In this document: one piece after another, positions 1 to 6,039 of the stretch
How the letters are laid out: every line of letters begins with the position of its first letter
Position numbering within the stretch: position 1 is the stretch's first letter
Assembly (NCBI GenBank): GCA_014379925.1
Contig: JACMKY010000585.1
Location: 1 to 7,404 of the forward strand
DNA: 7,404 nt
Source of the DNA: Cytophagales bacterium
GTDB taxonomy: Bacteria; Bacteroidota; Bacteroidia; Cytophagales; ES-bin-26
Reading direction: 5' to 3'
Notes under the pieces: model-generated
Seen by the model: only the letters and a program-made list of their open reading frames with translations
The model's database searches: none
What the model was told of the DNA's origin: nothing
Made by a program: the position numbers and the translations under genes

Positions 1-188
1 ATTCTAAACGCGCCCCTTTCGACGTAACAGAACTCACCGGCAACCTGTCCCCGGTGCAGTACCGTACTGTCTTTGGGTATCAAACGCACTTGAAATTGGG
101 ACAGCACCAACGACAGGTCTTCTTCCGTCATACTGGTATATCGCTCAATAAAACGGCGCAGTGAATCTGGCCCGTCTGGTTTCATCAT
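1..188 (-). CDS. Crp/Fnr-family transcriptional regulator, N-terminal part (cut by window edge)
   Basis: The reading frame from ATG 188 to the left edge gives 62 residues beginning MMKPDGPDSLRRFIERYTSM. It continues through a segment containing LIPKDSTVLHRGQ, then GEFCYVERGAFR. This is the usual start of Bacteroidota Crp/Fnr regulators: a short helix (about 9-33) followed by the first strands of the cyclic-nucleotide-binding-like beta roll, with the G-x-F-x-Y-V-x-x-G pattern at about 51-59. The family senses a small molecule or redox state through the beta roll and binds DNA with a C-terminal helix-turn-helix. That helix-turn-helix lies outside the window, so ligand and targets cannot be judged. 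A second ATG follows at once (185), so the start may be one codon later. The frame is open for some codons upstream without another ATG. A small dyad, CTTTG-gtt-CAAAG, lies about 85-95 bases upstream. Confidence 0.8.
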   Translation of the reverse strand, partial: MMKPDGPDSLRRFIERYTSMTEEDLSLVLSQFQVRLIPKDSTVLHRGQVAGEFCYVERGAFR

Positions 189-271
189 CGCGGCGTTAAA
201 TGGAATTGGGTTTGTTGGACGGGAGAAAGATGCAGCAATCAGGGAAATTATGGATACTTTTAATGAAGTTA

Positions 272-284
272 CTTTGGTTCAAAG
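272..284. promoter_or_regulatory. Small inverted repeat upstream of the Crp/Fnr gene
   Basis: CTTTG-gtt-CAAAG is a perfect dyad with 5-bp arms in the 198-bp gap between the Crp/Fnr gene and the hypothetical gene. On the minus strand it supplies a TTTG that could act as a -33 element, but no clear TAnnTTTG box follows at the right distance. Autoregulation by the neighbouring Crp/Fnr protein is speculation. A dyad this short can arise by chance in AT-rich DNA. Confidence 0.2.
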
Positions 285-386
285 CAGGGGCAGAACCTGG
301 AATAAAAAAGTATAATGGACCAACAACTCCCGTAGCCGTAGCCTTTAGCTTGTATTTGCAGCGGAGCGGGGTGTTACTGGCTTATA

Positions 387-743
387 TTACTCAACTTCGG
401 TTCTCACACCTCCCAAACAAACCAACGAATAGATGAAAGCATCTTTTAATGTTCTCAAGACGGAATCAGCAGCTATCTCAATGTACTTTGTATCTTTTTC
501 TTCTATTAAGAAGAAACCTATTCTGTTGTATCCATCCTTCCATAGAGAATAATAAATCAATTCCTCATTGAGAACTGTAGCATCGGTGTTGAAATAGATT
601 TCGTCGATTTTGCTTCGGTCATGGATATACGATATAGATAAGTGAGCTTGAATGGAGGTCTCAACGAATAAAGACCTCAAAACCGCGGCTATTGAGGGCA
701 ACTCTTGATCAAAGTGAATTCTCGTAATTCTTGCTGGTCCCAT
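387..743 (-). CDS. Hypothetical protein, small, AT-rich, possibly cytoplasmic
   Basis: This is a 118-residue protein that I do not recognise. An in-frame TAA lies two codons before ATG 743, and the protein has no other methionine, so this start is well bounded. It has no signal peptide or clear membrane segment. The sequence alternates acidic and aromatic stretches (DEIYFNTDATVLNEELIYYS at about 47-66, then FFLIEEKDTKYIEIAADS at about 77-94) and ends with a probable helix, LRTLKDAFIYSLVCLGG. This suggests a small mixed alpha/beta fold. The AT content is far higher than in the genes to the right. That favours recent acquisition or an accessory role, and small immunity-like proteins often look like this, but nothing here proves such a role. 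The composition, the bounded start and the lack of a better frame on the other strand make a real gene likely. Confidence 0.6.
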   Translation of the reverse strand: MGPARITRIHFDQELPSIAAVLRSLFVETSIQAHLSISYIHDRSKIDEIYFNTDATVLNEELIYYSLWKDGYNRIGFFLIEEKDTKYIEIAADSVLRTLKDAFIYSLVCLGGVRTEVE

Positions 744-906
744 TGGTTATCGATTCCCAATAGCGGACGAATGTTTCAAGTCGCCGTGGCTTCCTGATCG
801 GATTTGCAGTGGAGCGGACCAGTGATTTGTACCAATCGGTATTGTTCGTTCGTCTTTTTCTTTTATCTTCTTTTATTCTCTACGCTTAGAACTTATTGAA
901 TCACAC

Positions 907-1533
907 TCACCACTGAGCACACTGATTAAAGTTGTACCAGTTTATTTTCTTGAGCGTAAACTCCCCTTGCTGGAGGGTGAGCGAATCCAATGGATTATTT
1001 TCGTTGTAAAGAGTGCCGTAAAAAGAACCTTTAATGCCATTAAACCACGATCCTGGTAGGGAAGTGAACTCACTGACTTCTACCGTAAACGCACCCTTGT
1101 TTGTGTTGTTAATATAGCGGCTGTTGGTTCCATCCGGTTTATTGACGACAAACAGGGCATAGGCAGAAAAATGCTCTTTGTAGGAACCAGTAAGGGTATA
1201 CGTACCCGTTTTCTTGACATCGAAAATTTGAAACTCGAAAGCGTTCTCGCTCCCATAAATACCTACAGCCCGCGGATCTTTGTAAGCCCAAATGGTGTAG
1301 TAGGGTTTTTCCTCACCCTTTTCCGTCACTGAAGACCAAGCCCCTTTAAAGGTACGCATGCACTGGTCTTGCTCTACCGTGGAGGGTTGCCAAGCCTGCC
1401 CGTTCAGTTGCATACTAAAAGAGTTAAGCGGCTGAGGCTTTTGCTCCTTGGCTATTTCTTTTTTCTGGCAGCTTAGCAGCAGAATCAGGAGACCAAAGAC
1501 AGGCCTGTATAGAATATTGCGGCGGTTTGTCAT
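907..1533 (-). CDS. Putative lipoprotein, unrecognised beta-rich family
   Basis: The protein has 208 residues from ATG 1533. The N-terminus MTNRRNILYRPVFGLLILLL followed by S-C is a lipoprotein signal peptide: basic n-region, hydrophobic core, lipobox L-L-S-C with the lipidated cysteine at residue 22. The frame stays open 37 codons further to 1644, but that extension is Pro/Arg-rich, would bury the signal peptide and would overlap the end of the neighbouring NTF2-fold gene, so the internal start is preferred. After a charged linker, a globular part starts near FSMQLNGQAWQPS (about 39-51). It is rich in Gly, Thr and aromatic residues with alternating hydrophobics, as in beta sandwiches, and finishes with GSFYGTLYNENN and LQQGEFTLKK. 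The layout resembles small Bacteroidota lipoproteins of the DUF6252/DUF5025 kind, but this is only an impression. Two cysteines beyond the lipobox (58 and 205) could form a disulfide. Function unknown. Confidence 0.75.
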   Translation of the reverse strand: MTNRRNILYRPVFGLLILLLSCQKKEIAKEQKPQPLNSFSMQLNGQAWQPSTVEQDQCMRTFKGAWSSVTEKGEEKPYYTIWAYKDPRAVGIYGSENAFEFQIFDVKKTGTYTLTGSYKEHFSAYALFVVNKPDGTNSRYINNTNKGAFTVEVSEFTSLPGSWFNGIKGSFYGTLYNENNPLDSLTLQQGEFTLKKINWYNFNQCAQW

Positions 1534-1568
1534 ACGAGGAGTTGATTTGTTTCTAGGTGAAGTAAATC

Positions 1569-1590
1569 GATCCGGCGGTTTTTCCGGATC
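1569..1590. terminator. Inverted repeat at the end of the NTF2-fold gene, possible weak terminator
   Basis: GATCCGG (1569-1575) and CCGGATC (1584-1590) form a perfect 7-bp stem with an 8-base loop, overlapping the TGA stop (1591-1589) of the gene transcribed leftwards. No T-run follows on the minus strand, so it is not a canonical intrinsic terminator. It could instead protect an mRNA 3' end or separate this gene from the lipoprotein that starts 56 bases further on. Confidence 0.3.
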
Positions 1591-2071
1591 ACTTCGCCGC
1601 TGGGGCTGGCGAGGCTTCCGGCTGGCGGGTGGATTGCCAGGCAACCATCTGCCAGCGTCCGTTGCGGTTGACGTACACGTCCGTGAAGCGAAGGCGGAGA
1701 TTCTGGTCCTGTCCCCCCGAAAAGACGTTGACCCTTGCCAGGCCCGTCACCACGGCCGTTCCGCCGTAGTCCCGCACCTGCACGTCCTCGGTCTGGAAGG
1801 ATTTGTAATTGGTACTGCCCGTGACGATGCTGGCGATCAGCGCTTCCTTGCCGTCCACCTTGGCGTTGCTGTGGGTGTAGATGAGGTCGTCGGCCAGAAT
1901 CTGACGCATCGTTGCCGAATCTTTTTTCACCATGGCTTCGAAGCGGCGTTCTTCCAGCGTGCGGATCATTTGTTCGGGCTTGCCACCCCGGGCCGGACTA
2001 GTGGACGGAGATTGGCCCGGGGCAGCCTGGGCGAGCAAGAGGGCCAAGCCCAGGGGAAGGAGGATTTTCAC
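1589..2071 (-). CDS. Secreted SnoaL-like/DUF4440 nuclear transport factor 2 family protein
   Basis: The protein has 160 residues from GTG 2071; an in-frame TAA lies four codons upstream of that start. Residues 1-20 form a signal peptide (K, then LLPLGLALLLAQAAPGQ) with probable cleavage near A17-S21, so the protein is exported to the periplasm. Residues about 33-150 match the DUF4440/SnoaL-like NTF2 fold: a first helix with EERRFEAMVKKD, then LADDLIYTHSNAKVDGKEA, a middle strand with GTAVVTGLARV, and the closing strands LRLRFTDVYVNRNGRWQMVA. The family is a cone-shaped alpha+beta barrel that binds small hydrophobic ligands or acts as a minor enzyme. Most members have no known substrate, and none can be assigned here. 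The tail is Pro/Ala-rich. It lies 51 bases after the RidA-family gene on the same strand and may be co-transcribed with it. Confidence 0.85.
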   Translation of the reverse strand: MKILLPLGLALLLAQAAPGQSPSTSPARGGKPEQMIRTLEERRFEAMVKKDSATMRQILADDLIYTHSNAKVDGKEALIASIVTGSTNYKSFQTEDVQVRDYGGTAVVTGLARVNVFSGGQDQNLRLRFTDVYVNRNGRWQMVAWQSTRQPEASPAPAAK

Positions 2072-2122
2072 GGGAATTGTCGTTTAGGTTGGTGCGGATT
2101 CGGATGATTTTACGGTTCACGG

Positions 2123-2605
2123 TCACGGGGCTACTGCGGCCACCACCGAAATCTCCACGTTCGCTCCGCCGGGCAGGGCGGCCACCTGCACCGTTTCGCG
2201 GGCGGGCGGTTCACTGGCGAAGTACTGGCCGTAGAGGTCGTTCACTTTGGCGAAGTTGCCCAAATCTTTGAGGTAAATCGTCGTTTTCACCACGTGGCGG
2301 AAATCCAGGCCCGCGGCCTGGAGGATGGCCCGGAGGTTTTCCATCACCTGCGTGGCCTCCGCCTCGAAGCTTTCGTTCACCAACCGGCGCGTTTGCGGAT
2401 CGGCACCCACTTGCCCGGCCACGAACAAGAAACCGTTGGCCACCACGCCCTGGCTGTAGGGGCCGACGGGTTGCGGGGCCCGGTCAGTGCGGATGATTCG
2501 TTTCCCGGCGGTTGTTTTACCGGCCGACTGGGCGATTGCGTTTCCCCCCCGACCGAAGCCCACCAGGACGATCAGGCAGCAAAAGCCGGTTTTCAGGTTT
2601 CCCAC
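2123..2605 (-). CDS. RidA/YjgF/UK114-family protein with N-terminal signal peptide
   Basis: RidA proteins are small trimers that hydrolyse reactive enamine/imine intermediates (2-aminoacrylate and relatives) to keto acids and ammonia. Here a full family domain runs from IIRTDRAPQPVGPYSQG to VEISVVAAVAP. It keeps the Tyr of GPYSQ, the Arg of PPARETVQVAALP and the Glu of VEIS that correspond to the active-site residues of E. coli RidA. Between them lie FVAGQVG, the helix QVMENLRAILQAAGL and VVKTTIYLKDL, all typical. Ahead of the domain is an apparent signal peptide, NLKTGFCCLIVLVGF, ending near AIA/Q, which is unusual for a normally cytosolic family. Start choice is uncertain. GTG 2605 puts the hydrophobic core right after a short n-region and is preferred. 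GTG 2680 gives 185 residues with a 25-residue N-terminal addition and has AGGGA a few bases upstream. Confidence 0.88.
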   Translation of the reverse strand: MGNLKTGFCCLIVLVGFGRGGNAIAQSAGKTTAGKRIIRTDRAPQPVGPYSQGVVANGFLFVAGQVGADPQTRRLVNESFEAEATQVMENLRAILQAAGLDFRHVVKTTIYLKDLGNFAKVNDLYGQYFASEPPARETVQVAALPGGANVEISVVAAVAP

Positions 2606-2687
2606 GCGATGAACGGTTGTTTGCTGGGTTGGAAAGCGGTTTGAGGTCTGCTCCGCAAGGTAGCAAAATTTGGGTTTCACCGGTTCC

Positions 2688-2714
2688 CTGACCGCGGAAA
2701 GTCAGCCGCTGACT
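2688..2714 (-). terminator. Hairpin after the lipoprotein stop, with an alternative pairing
   Basis: Directly after the TGA of the TPR-like lipoprotein (2717), the minus strand reads AGTCAG-CGG-CTGACT-TT (2714-2698). This is a perfect 6-bp stem followed by a short T-run and could act as a weak intrinsic terminator or RNA end. A third copy of the arm (GTCAG on the minus strand, 2692-2688) can pair with the middle segment instead, so two exclusive hairpins are possible ahead of the RidA-family gene. The stems are short and function is not proven. Confidence 0.35.
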
Positions 2715-2716
2715 AC

Positions 2717-3880
2717 TCAATAGTTCCGGTAGTAGCGCCGGATCTGGTCCGTTACCTGGCCGTAGATGGGCTTGCAAAACTCCACGAACAGGTCCTGGGG
2801 CGGCGGGGGTGGCACTTCCCGGAAGGCGCAAATCTTTTTCTGCCCGTCGGTCAGCGCCCGCTCGTCGCCGTTGAAGTGGCCCCACTCGCTGATCCACGAA
2901 AATTCGCCCGGCATTTTGTTCTGGAAAACCACGCGGTTGGTGTTCGGGTCGTAGATCTGCATGTCCAGCAGTCCCTTCGAAAGCACCGTTTTTTTGGTGA
3001 TGGTCAACTTGGCCGATACTTTGTCGTACACCTTTTGTTTGGTATCCCCGATTTTCACTTCCCCCACCACCACGCTGTCCTTGCTGGTGACCGTTTCGGT
3101 ATTGGCCGCCACCAGGGTTTGTCCCACCACAAAATCGTCGAATTGCAGGCGGATAATGTGGTCGGGGCGTTGCAGCTTCTCCGCCGTGGCTTCCTGCGGG
3201 GTGTAGAAACGGACGAACTGGTTGAGCTGCCGGTTGGTGAGCAGAAACTCGTTGATCTTGTTCTGGAAAAACTCGTTGCTGAAGGTAAACGTGCGCGAAC
3301 CCACCGCCACCTGCTCCACCACCACCTTGAGGGTGGCGTAGAAGCGGGCCTCTTCCAGTTTGGCGCGCACGTCGCGGTAGTCGGGCAGGAGTTGCTCGAC
3401 GGTGGCGAAGTGGCCATACGCCTCGCGGGCAAGCTGCCGGTTGTTCTTTCCCCGCTCCAGGGTGGCCATTCCTGCCTCGTACCGCTCGGCCGCCGCCTGC
3501 GCCCTGGCGTCGCCCGCTTCGTTGAGGTATTCGTTCGGGTTGCCTACCACCTGCAAACCACCGGGGCAACGCCGGATGTCGTTGTAAAGGGCGTTCAGCT
3601 GGTCGTAGTGCTGGGCAATTCCTTCCCAACGGAACCGGACGTTGGAACCTTGCAACTGGCGCACGTTGTCCAGGTGCCATTGCAGGGCCAGGGCGTACCC
3701 TTCGCGGAGGGTCTGGCGGGCTTTCTGGTTGCTCGGGTTGCTGCGGAGCCGGTTGACGGCTTTCCGCACGGCTTCGTCGTAGTTTCCCCGCTCCAGGGCG
3801 CGCTTGCCCGAACTGCAGGCGGCCAGGCCGGCAATCAGGAATACCAAACCCGCAAAATACAAGAGTCGAATCGGTTGCAT
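2717..3880 (-). CDS. TPR-like putative lipoprotein, Bacteroidota type
   Basis: The protein has 387 residues from ATG 3880. The N-terminus MQPIRLLYFAGLVFLIAGLA followed by A-C-S-S is a clear lipoprotein signal peptide with the modified cysteine at residue 22. An upstream TTG (3916) would only add residues before it. Residues about 25-62 (SGKRALERGNYDEAVRKA and following) look like a tetratricopeptide helix pair. A related pattern recurs at about 133-179 (AGMATLERGKNNRQLAREAY, then LLPDYRDVRAKLEEAR). From about 184 the protein becomes beta-rich (LKVVVEQVAVGSRTFTF, IIRLQFDDFVVGQT, KVSAKLTITKK), and a five-proline run lies near 357-361. TPR regions bind partner proteins, so an envelope assembly or scaffold role is plausible, but I cannot name the function. 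It is divergent from the CocE-type hydrolase gene and upstream of the RidA-family and NTF2-fold genes on the same strand. Confidence 0.8.
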   Translation of the reverse strand: MQPIRLLYFAGLVFLIAGLAACSSGKRALERGNYDEAVRKAVNRLRSNPSNQKARQTLREGYALALQWHLDNVRQLQGSNVRFRWEGIAQHYDQLNALYNDIRRCPGGLQVVGNPNEYLNEAGDARAQAAAERYEAGMATLERGKNNRQLAREAYGHFATVEQLLPDYRDVRAKLEEARFYATLKVVVEQVAVGSRTFTFSNEFFQNKINEFLLTNRQLNQFVRFYTPQEATAEKLQRPDHIIRLQFDDFVVGQTLVAANTETVTSKDSVVVGEVKIGDTKQKVYDKVSAKLTITKKTVLSKGLLDMQIYDPNTNRVVFQNKMPGEFSWISEWGHFNGDERALTDGQKKICAFREVPPPPPQDLFVEFCKPIYGQVTDQIRRYYRNY

Positions 3881-3903
3881 AAGAAATGGTTTGCTTGTCT
3901 TCC

Positions 3904-3937
3904 CAAATAAAATCAAAATTCAGTCCATTTTTGCAAA
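3904..3937 (-). promoter_or_regulatory. Candidate promoter of the TPR-like lipoprotein gene
   Basis: On the minus strand, TTTG (3937-3934) is followed after 22 bases by TTTATTTG (3911-3904), one mismatch from the Bacteroidota -7 consensus TAnnTTTG. Transcription would start close to 3897, some 15-20 bases before ATG 3880. The spacing is slightly longer than the usual 19-21, so this is a weak call. Confidence 0.35.
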
Positions 3938-3960
3938 CCTCGCCCGGGATGCTATCTTGC
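3928..3960 (+). promoter_or_regulatory. Candidate promoter of the CocE-type hydrolase gene
   Basis: TTTTTG (3928-3933) is followed after exactly 19 bases by TATCTTGC (3953-3960), close to the Bacteroidota pattern TTTG-N19-TAnnTTTG but with one T fewer in the -7 box. The predicted leader is about 30 bases. The -33 TTTG belongs to the palindrome TTTGCAAA (3930-3937), which also supplies the -33 TTTG of the candidate promoter on the opposite strand. Confidence 0.4.
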
Positions 3961-3997
3961 CCGTTGTAAGATCGCCCACTGCTTTTCCCCCGCCCCG

Positions 3998-5926
3998 ATG
4001 AAAAACCTCCTGTCTGCTGCTTTCCTGGGTTTATGTTGGTTGGGCGGGCTGCCCGCGCCCGCGCAAACGGAGGGACCGGATTCCGGTTTCGCGCCAGAAA
4101 ACTACCGGAAGTCCGAACACCTCATCCCGATGCGCGACGGCACGAAGCTGTTCACCGCCGTGTACGTGCCCAAGGATGCTTCCCCCACCCGCCGCTACCC
4201 CGTGCTCATGCAACGGACTTGCTACGGCGTGGGTCCCTACGGTCCCGACCAGTACCCGGTCCTGCTCGGCCCTTCCCGTTTCCTGATGCGGGACAAGTAC
4301 ATCTTCGTTTACCAGGACGTGCGGGGAAGGTACCGGTCGGAAGGAAGCTGGACCAACATGACCCCGCACCTGGCCAATAAAAAGGGAAAGCAGGCAGTGG
4401 ACGAGAGTTCGGATACCTACGACACCATCGACTGGCTGCTCAAGAACGTTTCCCACCACAACGGCCGGGTGGGCCAGTGGGGCATTTCCTACCCGGGTTT
4501 CTACGCGGTGGCCGGGGCCGTGGACGCGCACCCGGCCCTGAAGGCGTCTTCGCCGCAAGCCCCGGTCTCCGATTTCTTCTTCGACGACTTCCACCACCAA
4601 GGGGCTTTCGTGGAAGGGTACTTCCTCACGTATCCCGTCTTTGGCCTCCAACACGAGCAGCCGACGACCGAACCCTGGTTTCAGAAAAGCATGGTCAACC
4701 CCGGCACGTCCGACGGCGTGCAGTTCTACCTCGACCTGGGACCGCTGAAAAATGCCGACAAGTATTACAAAGACAATTTTTTCTGGCAAGAAACCGTCGC
4801 GCATCCCAACTACGACGCCTTCTGGCAGCGGCGCAACATCCTTCCCCACCTCCGCAACGTGAAGCACGCGGTGATGACCGTGGGCGGCTGGTTCGACGCC
4901 GAAGACCTGTACGGCCCGCTGAACGTGTACAAAACGCTGGAAAAAAACAACCCCGGCACCTACAACACGCTGGTCATGGGGCCGTTCGGACACGGCCGCT
5001 GGGCCCGCGAAACGGGACCTACCCTGCACTCCAACGTCTACTTCGGCGACAGCCTGGCCACGTTTTACCAGCGCGAGATCGAAGCGCGCTTTTTCAATCA
5101 CTTCCTCAAGGGCGCCGGCAACGGGCAGACCAACCTGCCGGAAGCCTACCTCTTCGACACGGGCCGGAAGGAGTGGAAAACCTTTGCCGAATGGCCGGTT
5201 AAGGCCTCCGCCAAGCGCAGCCTGTACCTGGGGTCCGGGGGCGGGTTGTCGTTCGAGGCCCCGGCGGACAACGCTGCCGGCGCGGCCTTCTCCGAATACG
5301 TCAGCGATCCGGCCAAGCCCGTGCCCTACACCGAAGACCTGCCCAGTACGCTGGGCTTCACGCCGTTCAACTACATGTCCGAGGACCAGCGCTTTGCCGG
5401 ACGCCGTCCCGACGTGCTGGTGTTCCAGACCGACGCGCTGGCCGAGGACCTCACGCTGGGCGGCGAAATCACGGCGCAACTCAAAGTGAGTACCACCGGC
5501 ACCGACGCCGACTGGGTGGTAAAACTCATCGACGGGTACCCGCCCGACGAACCCAATCACCCCTACATGCCCAACCCGGGGGTGGTGCTTGGCGGCTACC
5601 AGCAGATGGTGCGCAGCGAGGTGATCCGGGGCCGGTTCCGCAACAGCTTCGAAAAGCCGGAGCCGTTCGTGCCCGGCCAGGTGACCGACGTCGCCTTCCG
5701 CCTGCAGGACGTGCTGCATACTTTCAAGAAAGGCCACCGCGTGATGGTGCAGGTACAAAGCACCTGGTTCCCGCTCATCGACCGCAACCCGCAAAAATAC
5801 GTGGACAACATTTTCAGGGCCGAGGCATCGGACTTCATCCGGGCCACGCACCGCGTGTACCACGGCGGTGCCCAGCCGAGCCTGCTTCGGGTAGAAGTGC
5901 TGACGGATCAGGCGGTTAGCCGTTAG
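3998..5926 (+). CDS. Secreted CocE/NonD-family alpha/beta hydrolase (peptidase S15-like), alpha-amino acid ester hydrolase type
   Basis: The protein has 642 residues. Residues 1-22 are a signal peptide ending PAPA/Q, so it is periplasmic or secreted. The alpha/beta hydrolase domain spans about 36-370 and includes a helical cap. Its active site is visible: nucleophile S164 in GQWGISYPG, acid D300 in VGGWFDAEDLYG and H332 in GPFGHGRW. A C-terminal jelly-roll domain (about 385-637) is typical of X-Pro dipeptidyl-peptidase/CocE proteins. The D300-x-E302-D303 spacing, the 32-residue step to the histidine and the acidic FFFDDFHHQG segment (192-202) match what is known of alpha-amino acid ester hydrolases, in which a carboxylate cluster binds the substrate's alpha-amino group. 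These enzymes hydrolyse or transfer alpha-amino acyl esters and accept beta-lactam side chains; related enzymes are glutaryl-7-ACA acylases and cocaine esterase. The true substrate is unknown. Length and domain order are normal. ATG 3998 is supported by the signal peptide that follows it. Confidence 0.92.
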   Translation: MKNLLSAAFLGLCWLGGLPAPAQTEGPDSGFAPENYRKSEHLIPMRDGTKLFTAVYVPKDASPTRRYPVLMQRTCYGVGPYGPDQYPVLLGPSRFLMRDKYIFVYQDVRGRYRSEGSWTNMTPHLANKKGKQAVDESSDTYDTIDWLLKNVSHHNGRVGQWGISYPGFYAVAGAVDAHPALKASSPQAPVSDFFFDDFHHQGAFVEGYFLTYPVFGLQHEQPTTEPWFQKSMVNPGTSDGVQFYLDLGPLKNADKYYKDNFFWQETVAHPNYDAFWQRRNILPHLRNVKHAVMTVGGWFDAEDLYGPLNVYKTLEKNNPGTYNTLVMGPFGHGRWARETGPTLHSNVYFGDSLATFYQREIEARFFNHFLKGAGNGQTNLPEAYLFDTGRKEWKTFAEWPVKASAKRSLYLGSGGGLSFEAPADNAAGAAFSEYVSDPAKPVPYTEDLPSTLGFTPFNYMSEDQRFAGRRPDVLVFQTDALAEDLTLGGEITAQLKVSTTGTDADWVVKLIDGYPPDEPNHPYMPNPGVVLGGYQQMVRSEVIRGRFRNSFEKPEPFVPGQVTDVAFRLQDVLHTFKKGHRVMVQVQSTWFPLIDRNPQKYVDNIFRAEASDFIRATHRVYHGGAQPSLLRVEVLTDQAVSR

Positions 5927-5937
5927 CTTTTAGCCGC
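5912..5937 (+). repeat. Heptad repeat (TTAGCnn) and hairpin across the hydrolase stop codon
   Basis: Three degenerate 7-base units, GTTAGCC (5915-5921), GTTAGCT (5922-5928) and TTTAGCC (5929-5935), run through the TAG stop (5924-5926). The same bases can fold into a stem, GCGGTTAG (5912-5919) with TTAGCCGC (5930-5937), which includes two G-U pairs. No T-run follows, so a terminator role is weak, though mRNA 3'-end protection is possible. A similar stretch occurs at 332-350. Confidence 0.45.
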
Positions 5938-6039
5938 TCAGTGTCAAGTGCAGCGCGCCAAACCAGCCATCAATGAGCGCAACCACCGGGAAGTCGTTGA
6001 CCCGGATCTGCTGACGACTGGTGCATCGTCCGCCGCAAA

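Noticed and set aside
196..381. Minus-strand open frame of about 60 codons ending at TAA 198-196 (contains YFFIPGSAPALNQSNFIKSI)
   Set aside because: It reads somewhat like protein but has no ATG start and follows a stop codon directly. It could be a gene remnant, but there is nothing to compare it with.
200..436. 78-codon plus-strand frame between the Crp/Fnr gene and the hypothetical gene
   Set aside because: It overlaps the end of the better-supported minus-strand gene (387-743), shows no recognisable family and has no clear promoter.
1534..1644. N-terminal extension of the 907-1533 lipoprotein to ATG 1644
   Set aside because: It would place 37 Pro/Arg-rich residues before a clear lipoprotein signal peptide and overlap the end of the NTF2-fold gene.
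2517..3680. 387-codon minus-strand frame overlapping the TPR-like lipoprotein
   Set aside because: The product is Pro/Arg/Gly-rich and low in fold-like patterning. The overlapping frame has a lipobox and TPR-like helices and is clearly the real gene.
2876..3910. 344-codon plus-strand frame opposite the TPR-like lipoprotein
   Set aside because: Antisense frame with His/Val/Leu-rich sequence and no motif. It would also run into the divergent promoter region.
4031..5863. Very long open frame (610 codons) on the minus strand, opposite the hydrolase gene
   Set aside because: It is an antisense by-product of GC-rich third codon positions. The plus strand encodes a complete hydrolase with catalytic motifs, while the antisense product is Val/Gly/His/Arg-rich without any recognisable domain.
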